Positions 1 to 5,692 of a stretch of DNA of 7,287 nucleotides are shown here, piece by piece. The DNA is taken from the NCBI GenBank assembly GCA_001564205.1, contig LKMY01000080.1:1-7287 (forward strand), in the 5' to 3' direction. The first letter of the stretch is position 1. Each line of letters starts with the position of its first letter. A program made the position numbers and the translations under genes. Source of the stretch: Nanohaloarchaea archaeon PL-Br10_U2g5 (GTDB lineage: Archaea; Halobacteriota; Halobacteria; Halobacteriales; Haloferacaceae). The notes under the pieces were generated by a model. The model saw nothing but the letters and a program-made list of their open reading frames with translations. It was not told where the DNA came from and did not search any database.

Positions 1-152
1 ATTGTGCCTATTCCTGCGACCGCTAACCAGGCGTATCCGATGACTGGAACCGCTACGGAAATCACACCAAGTGCCCATAGAGCAGTGAATCCGGCAACTA
101 TCACAGCGATTGCAGCGTAGGCACGGAAGGACTGGGTAATCAGCTGTCTCAT
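1..152 (-). CDS. Hydrophobic membrane protein, N-terminal part only
   Basis: The reading frame opens at an ATG (152-150) and stays open for 50 codons to the window edge, so the C-terminus is missing. It begins MRQLITQSFRAYAA and continues with an almost uninterrupted hydrophobic stretch from about residue 13 to 50, interrupted by V-P and G-Y turns near residues 36-40. This is consistent with two closely spaced transmembrane helices or a helical hairpin. There is no twin-arginine or lipobox motif. The start is supported by a TATA-like box about 29 nt upstream, the spacing expected for a leaderless archaeal mRNA. The family cannot be identified from 50 residues. It is transcribed divergently from the coiled-coil gene at 507. 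Confidence 0.6.
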   Translation of the reverse strand, partial: MRQLITQSFRAYAAIAVIVAGFTALWALGVISVAVPVIGYAWLAVAGIGT

Positions 153-176
153 GTCTACCAGATGACTTAATTAATA

Positions 177-185
177 CATATTAAA
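177..185 (-). promoter_or_regulatory. TATA-like box of the left-edge membrane gene
   Basis: On the minus strand the sequence reads TTTAATATG, inside a very AT-rich stretch (167-186). Its centre is about 29 nt from the ATG at 152, so transcription would start at or next to the start codon. This spacing fits a haloarchaeal leaderless promoter. No transcript data support it. Confidence 0.5.
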
Positions 186-331
186 TCTTTGGAGGACACC
201 CCCTCGTGAGACCAATCGACAAACCCTTGATCGGTCAATACGAGAGCCCGGATGATACAAAAATGCCGCGAGGATCCACCTACAGAGTGGCATATCTTCA
301 CGAGAAAATACCTCCTACAAGTGAAACGTCT

Positions 332-365
332 CAGCGATGGGGTTGAATATCGTTCAACACCGCTG
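332..365. repeat. Imperfect inverted repeat in the divergent intergenic region
   Basis: GTTGAA (342-347) and TTCAAC (353-358) form a perfect 6-bp inverted repeat around TATCG. They are flanked by a second complementary pair, CAGCG (332-336) and CGCTG (361-365), with unequal internal spacers. It could fold as a bulged stem-loop or act as a protein-binding dyad. Apart from this element and the two promoters, I see nothing gene-like in 153-506. An open but start-less antisense frame there has no recognisable protein features. Confidence 0.35.
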
Positions 366-466
366 TACCCTTGCTCGACCGCTTCTTTCAGCGACGCTCC
401 AAGTTGACATCTTCCCTTCTCTGGGCAGAAAAATAAGATACAGAATAAACTAGCCGGAATAATTGG

Positions 467-503
467 CGGAAGTATTAATATTGCCCTCAGTCAATAACTT
501 CCG
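467..503 (+). promoter_or_regulatory. TATA-like promoter bracketed by an inverted repeat, upstream of the 507 gene
   Basis: TATTAATATT (473-482) lies about 30 nt before the ATG at 507 and fits a leaderless archaeal promoter. It is flanked by CGGAAGT (467-473) and ACTTCCG (497-503), a perfect 7-bp inverted repeat. Inside this is a second pair, ATTG (480-483) and CAAT (492-495). The dyad spans the TATA element and the expected transcription start, a position where a bound repressor would block initiation. The operator role is inference from position and symmetry. Confidence 0.5.
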
Positions 504-506
504 TAG

Positions 507-1622
507 ATGTCTGATTCCCGGAACAACGAGAACCCACCCATTGATAATCTCGATACCTTCCAGGAATGGGTTTCTCACACCGCAAACACCCGGGACGTTG
601 ACGAACAAATCCTCCTCAACCAGTTGGTATCCGCTTTTTGGGTTCTCGACGAGATGGCTGACGTTGCGAGTGATACACCGGTTTCTGAGCTAACGGCAAA
701 GAGACACGAGGTTGATGACCGCACGCCCGTTAATGATTCCGTCGAACGCAAAGCCGAGACGGACGAACCTGAGGAAGGCAACCGATCGGAGCTCGGAAAA
801 CAGCCGAACAACACGGGAGATGAATTCGACGGACCCCATGGAGCGACAGAAGAATCAGCAGAGGGTGAGCAGGATGAGTCACCCGTAGACGAAGACCCAT
901 CACGGGACGCGAATGGTGTTGACCCCGCCGTACAAGAAATTCAGGCTCTCCGAGAATCCATCCAAACGCAGCTCGAGATGGTTCAGACGGTGAACACGCT
1001 TCACCGTCAAGTGGACGACCTGTCACTGGACGTTGAAAAACAGCGATCTAAACAGGACCAGTTCACTGAGCAAATCGGCGACGACCTCACGCGAATCCAC
1101 AACCGATTAGAGCAATTAGAATCAGACGAAAGCGACGACATCGATCCCGACGCGATTCACGCGCTAGAATCCAAGCTCTCCGCTGAGATCGACCGAGTCG
1201 AAGCGGAACTCACGGCAGATATTGAACAAACTGGTGAGGAACAGGACGCGTTGGAATCGTATATCGACGAGGAGTTCGACCAGATCGAGGGGTTGTTCGA
1301 ACGCCTACTCGACACGACGCAGTCGGTCGAAAGTCGGATCGACGAGCTCGAAAACGAGATCGACAGGATCGAAACGACAGAAACCGATCGCAAGCAACTC
1401 CAGTGGTTGCGACAGGAGGCGGCCACCGCTGGTATCAGTACTGGACAGTGTGAGGCGTGCGAATCGACCGTTGACCTCTCAATGCTGGACGACCCAGAGT
1501 GTCCATATTGTGCGAGCGGATTCGAGTCAGTTGATGCCGACACCAGCAGTTGGAACCCTTTCTCGAAGCCCACAATTCGAACTGCTGACTCACCGATGCC
1601 GCCGGACAAATTCACAAATTAA
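507..1622 (+). CDS. Acidic coiled-coil protein with C-terminal four-Cys zinc knuckle
   Basis: A 371-residue soluble protein with no signal peptide or membrane helix. Residues 1-60 form a short, partly hydrophobic head (LLNQLVSAFWVLDEM). Residues about 65-140 are a low-complexity linker rich in D, E, S and N, typical of haloarchaeal proteins. Residues about 140-300 have long heptad-like runs (for example SRIDELENEIDRIETTE) predicting extended coiled coil and hence oligomerisation. The C-terminus carries C315-x2-C318 and C332-x2-C335, separated by 13 residues, which should bind one zinc ion. A tail containing W-N-P-F follows. The ATG is chosen because the TATA-like box lies about 30 nt upstream. 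I do not recognise a named family. The layout suits a scaffold or a regulator with a zinc-dependent docking end, not an enzyme. It converges on the small membrane gene, with stops 49 nt apart. A functional link to the peptidase and exported-protein cluster is only positional. Confidence 0.85.
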   Translation: MSDSRNNENPPIDNLDTFQEWVSHTANTRDVDEQILLNQLVSAFWVLDEMADVASDTPVSELTAKRHEVDDRTPVNDSVERKAETDEPEEGNRSELGKQPNNTGDEFDGPHGATEESAEGEQDESPVDEDPSRDANGVDPAVQEIQALRESIQTQLEMVQTVNTLHRQVDDLSLDVEKQRSKQDQFTEQIGDDLTRIHNRLEQLESDESDDIDPDAIHALESKLSAEIDRVEAELTADIEQTGEEQDALESYIDEEFDQIEGLFERLLDTTQSVESRIDELENEIDRIETTETDRKQLQWLRQEAATAGISTGQCEACESTVDLSMLDDPECPYCASGFESVDADTSSWNPFSKPTIRTADSPMPPDKFTN

Positions 1623-1627
1623 GCCTT

Positions 1628-1644
1628 CCAGACCGGTAGTCTGG
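1628..1644. terminator. Short hairpin between convergent genes
   Basis: CCAGAC (1628-1633) and GTCTGG (1639-1644) form a perfect 6-bp stem with a 5-nt loop, beginning 6 nt after the TAA of the coiled-coil gene. No T-run follows, so this is not a classical terminator on either strand. It may protect 3' ends or mark the convergent termination zone. The functional call is weak although the hairpin itself is clear. Confidence 0.3.
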
Positions 1645-1671
1645 GATTCTCGCGCTTCGGTGGGGCGGATG

Positions 1672-2175
1672 TCACAGGATCACGGTGAGATCAAAGCCGG
1701 CAAGCAGGATACGGACATTATAAATGGAGACGAGCGCGAAAACGGTTGCGGGGATACCGTAGCCGACAAGCCGGACGACCGGTGCGAGATGGCCGTCGGG
1801 ACGACGGGTTGCGACGGCAGTAGCCGAAATCTCAGTGAACACCGTAATCGCCACGACGACGACGAACGAGCTCCACAGCAGCCCCTCGACGATGCCGAGT
1901 TGCTCGAATGCAGCGTTGGCGATCGGATTCATCTCATAGATGTCAGGGATGTATCGCAGTCCGATCCCAGTCGTGAGCGCGTCCGTGAACTTCGTAAAGG
2001 TGAGCAGAAAGACGCCGGAGATGGACAGGGCGCTCCGATTGAAACAGGTAAGCGACGACCGTTTCGATTGAGGAGTTATAGCGGCTCTGTTTGGTCGCGC
2101 ATCGCTTTGTGTCTTCGATGAGTGACTGCTGTCATTCGGGCGTCCAGATCGAGAATTTGGACGATTACGCGCCAT
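1672..2175 (-). CDS. Three-helix membrane protein, DUF5658-like
   Basis: From the ATG at 2175 this is a 167-residue protein. Residues 1-48 are a soluble tail rich in Ser, Arg, Asn and Lys, which is unusually basic for this acidic proteome. Three predicted transmembrane helices follow at roughly 50-70, 98-120 and 133-158. Between helices 1 and 2 lie F-T-D-A-L-T-T and, about 15 residues later, E-M-N-P. Helix 3 ends in Y-N-V-R-I-L-L. This D-x-x-(S/T)-T, N-P and N-x-R pattern matches my recollection of the DUF5658 family of small archaeal and bacterial membrane proteins, whose function is unknown. The same pattern ends the response regulator at 3936-4892. A TTG at 2190 would add five residues, but the TATA-like box at 2206-2214 fits the ATG better. 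No other in-frame start precedes helix 1. Confidence 0.75.
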   Translation of the reverse strand: MARNRPNSRSGRPNDSSHSSKTQSDARPNRAAITPQSKRSSLTCFNRSALSISGVFLLTFTKFTDALTTGIGLRYIPDIYEMNPIANAAFEQLGIVEGLLWSSFVVVVAITVFTEISATAVATRRPDGHLAPVVRLVGYGIPATVFALVSIYNVRILLAGFDLTVIL

Positions 2176-2205
2176 TTGATAGCATGCCAATATGTATATT
2201 CAATG

Positions 2206-2214
2206 TAATTATAA
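2206..2214 (-). promoter_or_regulatory. TATA-like box of the small membrane protein gene
   Basis: The minus strand reads TTATAATTA, centred about 35 nt upstream of the ATG at 2175, in an AT-rich island (2190-2218). This predicts a start site about 10 nt before the ATG and argues against initiation at the upstream TTG (2190), which would lie too close to the box. Confidence 0.45.
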
Positions 2215-2250
2215 CTATGGATCGGCAGATCAGTTGGTGCACGTTTTTTG

Positions 2251-2352
2251 CGAGGAGAGAACCCCGCCGTGAACGGCGGGCGTGAACCTGAAACCGCCTC
2301 TACAACCCTCGTTGAGCAGGAATCTGGATACTCAACTGATGGCGGATCGTAG
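2251..2352 (+). mobile_element. Possible decayed IS200/IS605-type right end with GC hairpin
   Basis: CCCGCCG (2263-2269), TGAA and CGGCGGG (2274-2280) form a perfect 7-bp GC stem with a tetraloop, preceded by the purine run GCGAGGAGAGAA. Hairpins of this look often close the right end and omega-RNA scaffold of haloarchaeal TnpB elements. A short open frame through the hairpin to a TAG at 2350-2352 encodes NGGREPETASTTLVEQE, which has the flavour of a haloarchaeal TnpB tail. No start codon, zinc ribbon or RuvC motif is present, so at most this is a remnant. The family assignment is from memory and weak; the hairpin itself is certain. Alternatives are an unrelated hairpin or a plus-strand terminator. 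Confidence 0.3.
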
Positions 2353-2499
2353 CGTGATGCATACCGAGGCGGCATGACCGTCCCCCCCAATTGGACAATA
2401 TCGTGACTTTGAAATCCAAGATGTTTGAAACAACTTTCGAACCGCTGTGGTGTCTCGGCTAACAAGATAACTCCGAGTCCCCCTATCAGGGATAGGAGT

Positions 2500-2625
2500 A
2501 ACGGGGGTGTGGCCCTGTCATCGACCCGTCATGCCGACGGGTCGGAAACCAGCAAACATCTCAACTCACCGGTGCAGTACCGTGGGAAGCTTCGCCGTTT
2601 ACCGCGAGGAGGAGGTCACCTGAAA
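2500..2625 (+). ncRNA. Structured region, possible solitary omega-RNA-like remnant
   Basis: CGACCCGTC (2522-2530) and GACGGGTCG (2536-2544) form a perfect 9-bp stem around ATGCC, followed by GGAAACCAGCA. Further on, CTTCGC and GCGAGG (within about 2590-2615) can pair around CGTTTACC with one G-T wobble, followed by AGGAGGTCACC. This order (GC stem, single-stranded GAAACCAGCA, second stem around a TTTA loop, GAGGAGG) resembles the scaffold next to haloarchaeal TnpB genes as I remember it. No tnpB lies beside it. The open frame over this stretch (2425-2649) looks like translated RNA structure, not a protein. The rest of 2176-2751 holds only the hairpin at 2263-2280 and a weak promoter. Confidence 0.3.
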
Positions 2626-2644
2626 TCGGTGGTTGCGAATCACA

Positions 2645-2652
2645 TTTAAGTA
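2645..2652 (+). promoter_or_regulatory. Weak TATA-like box upstream of the signal peptidase gene
   Basis: ATTTAAGTAA is the only AT-rich box in the 110 nt upstream of the ATG at 2752. If used, it gives a leader of about 75-80 nt, longer than for the other genes here. The core TTTAAGTA also occurs on the minus strand upstream of the response regulator (4924-4931). The shared octamer could be coincidence. Confidence 0.3.
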
Positions 2653-2751
2653 ATCCGCGCTTACTATGCATGAATTGTGTTCTCTCTCGGCGCAGTGGCC
2701 TCCGGATGGGGCCAAAACGCGTTGAAACAAAGGGAGCAGTGAACGATCAGT

Positions 2752-3918
2752 ATGAATCTGCGGTCGATAGCCGGCTCCGGTTTCACGATACTTGTGGTGG
2801 CGCTAGTTGTTGCCATGCTGCTTGGCCAACAGCTTGGTCAACCGATCGTTCTCGGATTTGTCATCACAGGTAGTATGTCACCGACTCTTGAGCCCGGCGA
2901 CGGATTCATTGCAGTTCCACCGGCGGTCGCCGGTGACACTGAGCAGGGTGATGTGGTGACTTTTGACGCTCGCGAACTACAGGGCGGTGGGCTAACAACT
3001 CACCGTGTGGTCGGGGAGACCGACGAAGGGTATATCACCCAAGGTGATGCGAACCCCTTCACTGATCAAGACGGTCCTGAGCCACCGGTCCAAGCGTCAC
3101 AAATTTCTGCTGTTGCACTCCAATTCAATGGAGAGGTTGTCGTAATTCCACAGATCGGAACCGTGGCGATGGCGTTACAGAGTGTGGTTGGAGCTGCCGC
3201 CGGACTGCTCGGAGCAATCCCCGGGCTTGCAGGGCTTGCAGACGGTGACATTGGCTCGATGATAACTATCGCCGGGCTGCTGCTGCTCGGATACAGTATC
3301 ATCGGCGAACGAGTTGGAAGCGATCGAAAACGTGATGGTCGGGATCGGTCTGCACGCCGGACAACAAGTGCTCTTGTGGTGCTCGTCGTTATTCTGTTGC
3401 TAATCACGGTGCCGGCAACAGCGAGTATGGTAATTCCTTCTGGAACGAACGACATTACAATCGTTAGCTCACAGTCACCGAGTCAGAATCCGACTGTGAT
3501 CGAGCGGGGTGAAAGCGTTGAGTTCGAATACTCGTTTACGAACGATGGGATTCTCCCGCGGATCGCCGTGATCGAACCAGCAAGCTCCGGCGTCGATGTT
3601 TCGAATCGTGTCCTGGCAGTGTCTCGAGGAGAAACCCAGACAGCGACAGCAACAATTCACGCGCCGGATGAAACCGGCGCGTACGTCCGATCGGTCTCTG
3701 AACGGCAGTACGTACAGTTGCTCCCGGGGAGTCTGATCGTCTCGTTACACGACATTCATCCATACATGGCGATAGCCGGCATCAACGCTGTCATTGTGCT
3801 TATTGTCACACCAATTTTCATCATCGCAGTCGGGCTGCAGCCGTTCCGGTTCCGGTCGACAGATCGGGATGTGTCGATGGTTGATAAGCTCCGGCGGCGA
3901 ATTCGAAAATGGTTGTAA
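2752..3918 (+). CDS. Signal peptidase I, S26B/SipW-like, with extra C-terminal ectodomain
   Basis: A 388-residue membrane protease expected to cleave signal peptides on the outer face of the cytoplasmic membrane. An N-terminal helix (about 10-38) leads into G-S41-M-S-P-T, where Ser41 is the probable nucleophile. T-T-H84-R supplies the His that replaces Lys in archaeal and ER-type enzymes. Q-G-D99-A-N-P-F-T-D105 supplies the conserved acidic residues. Further helices lie at about 167-185 and 205-224. After these comes an extra region of about 110 residues (226-337) with beta-strand-like alternation, including E-S-V-E-F-E-Y-S-F-T-N, typical of Ig-like extracellular domains. A fourth helix (338-362) and a basic tail follow. 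Canonical archaeal enzymes end soon after the protease domain, so this is an expanded form. An in-frame TGA just upstream fixes the ATG as the earliest start. The stop lies 17 nt from the stop of the convergent response regulator. The nearby exported proteins with VEA cleavage sites are plausible dedicated substrates. Confidence 0.88.
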   Translation: MNLRSIAGSGFTILVVALVVAMLLGQQLGQPIVLGFVITGSMSPTLEPGDGFIAVPPAVAGDTEQGDVVTFDARELQGGGLTTHRVVGETDEGYITQGDANPFTDQDGPEPPVQASQISAVALQFNGEVVVIPQIGTVAMALQSVVGAAAGLLGAIPGLAGLADGDIGSMITIAGLLLLGYSIIGERVGSDRKRDGRDRSARRTTSALVVLVVILLLITVPATASMVIPSGTNDITIVSSQSPSQNPTVIERGESVEFEYSFTNDGILPRIAVIEPASSGVDVSNRVLAVSRGETQTATATIHAPDETGAYVRSVSERQYVQLLPGSLIVSLHDIHPYMAIAGINAVIVLIVTPIFIIAVGLQPFRFRSTDRDVSMVDKLRRRIRKWL

Positions 3919-3935
3919 GGGTACGTGCTGGGAAC

Positions 3936-4892
3936 TCACATTGTTAGAATGAGCCGAATATTCCACGTTGTAAGACCGAATCCGAGGAGTGTCGTCACCA
4001 CTGGTGGCCAGTAATAACTGAATCGATCGTGTGTACGAGCGCCTTGGACGCTCACTGAGATCAATACGAGAAACACCAGTAATTTGAGCACGAGAAACCC
4101 TGGCAGGCCGACTGTCTCGAACAGCGTGTCGACCACCGGATTTGCTTCGTTAATCCCGTCGGCTCCGAATACTGCAACCGTCGTTGAGACGATGTCTCCG
4201 AGCCCGTAGGTAAGCGCTGCGAGTGCCCAGAGTCCATAAAACTCTCGCGATCGGGTTCGGTATAGCGGCTGCTCAGTCGGGAGATTCCCAGTGACAGACT
4301 CTTGATCAGCGGCACTGGCCGCGTCGTTATTTTCGTCTGCAAGCTGTGCGAGCAGTGAATCTATCTGACGGCGGCGACCGACAAGTTCTCCGGACAGTTC
4401 TCGATAGTGACTCTGTTCGGCTAGCTTATTGGCATCGAATCGACGTTCGAAGTTGCGTTTCCGTTCGACAAGCGTGAGATACGTCTCGATGGTCTTCATT
4501 AATATGACGCGGTCTGCGAGCCGGTCAATGGTAGCCCGAAGCTCTTCGCGCGTGACTGGCCGTGGAACGTACTCATCGACATCGAGGCTGTGGACTGACT
4601 CTGCAATCGAGACGTGTGAGAGCAACGCTATTTGACAGCCAACGCGCCGTGCACGGATGCGTCCAATAAGATCGGCGCTGTCTGGTTCGGTAAGCCCACC
4701 GTCCAATACCACGACGTCGACGTCGTCATCCAGTTTGTCGAGGGTGTCTGTGGAGGCGTCATTACCGGGTGCAACTCGGGTGTCATGATCGTCAAGCCAC
4801 CCAGTGTAGGTTTCACGTTCGTCTCGATCCGCAACGATGATGAGGACTGTCGTGTCCGTCGAACGCTCGGCGAGGATATCGGCGTCAGTCAT
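3936..4892 (-). CDS. HalX response regulator fused to a three-helix membrane module
   Basis: A 318-residue two-part protein. Residues about 14-125 form a response-regulator receiver: V-L-I-I-V-A-D22-R-D24 gives the acidic pocket, V-V-V-L-D64 the probable phosphoacceptor, and A-L-L-S92 the switch Ser/Thr position. The usual Lys-Pro after the last strand is R111-P112. Residues about 115-185 match the HalX helical region (L-V-E-R-K-R-N-F-E and following heptads). After a linker (186-210), helices at about 218-242, 263-283 and 293-316 carry L-G-D233-I-V-S-T-T, N-E-A-N251-P and W-N311-I-R, the same signature as the membrane protein at 1672-2175. No DNA-binding domain is visible, so output probably acts at the membrane or through partners. 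A TATA-like box precedes the ATG. The gene is collinear with the three exported-protein genes upstream but probably has its own promoter. The receiver and HalX calls are firm; the membrane module is DUF5658-like by pattern. Confidence 0.85.
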   Translation of the reverse strand: MTDADILAERSTDTTVLIIVADRDERETYTGWLDDHDTRVAPGNDASTDTLDKLDDDVDVVVLDGGLTEPDSADLIGRIRARRVGCQIALLSHVSIAESVHSLDVDEYVPRPVTREELRATIDRLADRVILMKTIETYLTLVERKRNFERRFDANKLAEQSHYRELSGELVGRRRQIDSLLAQLADENNDAASAADQESVTGNLPTEQPLYRTRSREFYGLWALAALTYGLGDIVSTTVAVFGADGINEANPVVDTLFETVGLPGFLVLKLLVFLVLISVSVQGARTHDRFSYYWPPVVTTLLGFGLTTWNIRLILTM

Positions 4893-4923
4893 CGACCAGT
4901 TATGCGAAAGATGAGCGACTTTG

Positions 4924-4932
4924 TACTTAAAA
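4924..4932 (-). promoter_or_regulatory. TATA-like box of the response regulator gene
   Basis: The minus strand reads TTTTAAGTA, centred about 36 nt before the ATG at 4892. This predicts a start site about 10 nt upstream of the ATG. It lies in the 112-nt gap after the stop of the exported-protein gene at 5005, so the regulator can be transcribed on its own even though it is collinear with the upstream trio. Confidence 0.5.
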
Positions 4933-5004
4933 GCGGTCCAATACGCCCAGGTCCGGTCGTGTCATCGAAACTTGGACGAAACCCTCGCGTTGGGCGTCTC
5001 GATA

Positions 5005-5598
5005 TCAGTTGGTCGGGTCGGTCTCCGCACGGATCGTGAGGTTGAATTCGCTGTCTTCTGGGAGGTCACCGTCATCGGTCCCGCCGTCGACGAGATCAAC
5101 GGTAATTCCGAAGACGACCGCTTCTCCGGGCTGCAGCGACTCCGGAGTCGCGTCGACAGCAGGTCCGAGCACGTTTTCGCCATTACCGACGGTCGCGGTC
5201 TCTTCGCTGTCCGGCTCGTTGACAGGGAAACTGAACGTCTCGTCGATATTGATCTCGGTTGAGTCGGCGAACGAGAGGCTGAGTGATTCGATTGATTGTG
5301 AGCCTTGATTGGTCACCGTGACGAGGTTCCGGAATGTGGTGATGGCCTGTCGAGTGAGTCCCGCTGCACCTTGATCGTTGCCGATGAGGTTGATGCCGAT
5401 GACTCCGTCCTCCTCGGTGACGTACTCACCATCTTCACGGGCGCTTTCCAGCGCGAGGAATGCGTCTGCGTCGCCGGCGGTCTCGACCGAGACTGTCCGT
5501 TGTGCCTCGACCGTGGAGAACGCTCCCGTGCCGAGCACGAGACCACCGCCAGCGGCGAGGCCGCCGAGGCCGACAATGAGTGATCGTCTGTTAGGCAT
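5005..5598 (-). CDS. Exported beta-rich protein, SipW-substrate/TasA-like, paralog 1
   Basis: 197 residues. The N-terminus N-R-R-S-L-I followed by a Gly/Ala/Leu-rich core (about 7-27) looks like a haloarchaeal twin-arginine signal peptide. It ends G-T-G-A-F-S-T-V-E-A32, so signal peptidase should cut after Ala32 and leave about 165 residues. GTGAF before the cut recalls the G-T-x-A-x-F region of SipW-dependent substrates such as TasA. The mature part starts R-T-V-S-V-E-T-A-G-D-A-D-A-F-L, is acidic, and has alternating strands. Family blocks shared with the two upstream paralogs are the T-F-x-N-L-V-T-V-T-N stretch (88-97) and L-Q-P-G-E-A with V-F-G-I-T-V-D and E-F-N-L-T-I (155-189). I would place it in the haloarchaeal DUF1102-like secreted family. 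There is no lipobox and no anchor, so the product is probably released or assembled outside. It follows paralog 2 by 94 nt without a clear TATA box, so co-transcription is likely. Confidence 0.82.
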   Translation of the reverse strand: MPNRRSLIVGLGGLAAGGGLVLGTGAFSTVEAQRTVSVETAGDADAFLALESAREDGEYVTEEDGVIGINLIGNDQGAAGLTRQAITTFRNLVTVTNQGSQSIESLSLSFADSTEINIDETFSFPVNEPDSEETATVGNGENVLGPAVDATPESLQPGEAVVFGITVDLVDGGTDDGDLPEDSEFNLTIRAETDPTN

Positions 5599-5666
5599 GT
5601 GTGGGGGTTGTGGGCGGTGTGCCCGGGTCGTGGTATGATGTTTGGAATTCGAATGGCAATCTAGGT

Positions 5667-5679
5667 CGGTTCAGAACCG
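5667..5679. repeat. Perfect palindrome between paralogs 2 and 1
   Basis: CGGTTC, A, GAACCG is a 13-bp dyad 13 nt downstream of the TAA of paralog 2 and 68 nt before the ATG of paralog 1. In RNA it could form only a 4-5 bp stem, so it may be a protein-binding site, a processing site or a weak terminator. A related GGTTCACC palindrome follows paralog 3. The rest of the gap is a C/A-rich leader on the minus strand with little structure. Confidence 0.35.
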
Positions 5680-5692
5680 GTAGTGGCTCCAG

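Noticed and set aside
173..480. Long antisense frame without stops in the left intergenic region
   Set aside because: It has no suitable start for most of its length, is Cys/Phe-rich without pattern, and crosses both promoters.
1222..2121. Plus-strand open frame of 299 codons spanning two genes
   Set aside because: It overlaps the 3' half of the coiled-coil gene out of frame and runs antisense through the membrane protein gene. Its composition is Arg/Ser-rich and lacks haloarchaeal acidity.
2188..2190. TTG as the start of the small membrane protein
   Set aside because: The TATA-like box would be too close. The ATG at 2175 fits the promoter spacing and loses only five residues.
2425..2649. 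Plus-strand open frame of 74 codons in the gene-poor stretch
   Set aside because: It covers strong hairpins and encodes a basic, low-complexity peptide, so it reads better as structured RNA or a decayed element.
4632..5039. Plus-strand open frame of 135 codons opposite the regulator N-terminus
   Set aside because: The minus strand encodes the receiver aspartates in this stretch, and the plus frame crosses the regulator promoter.
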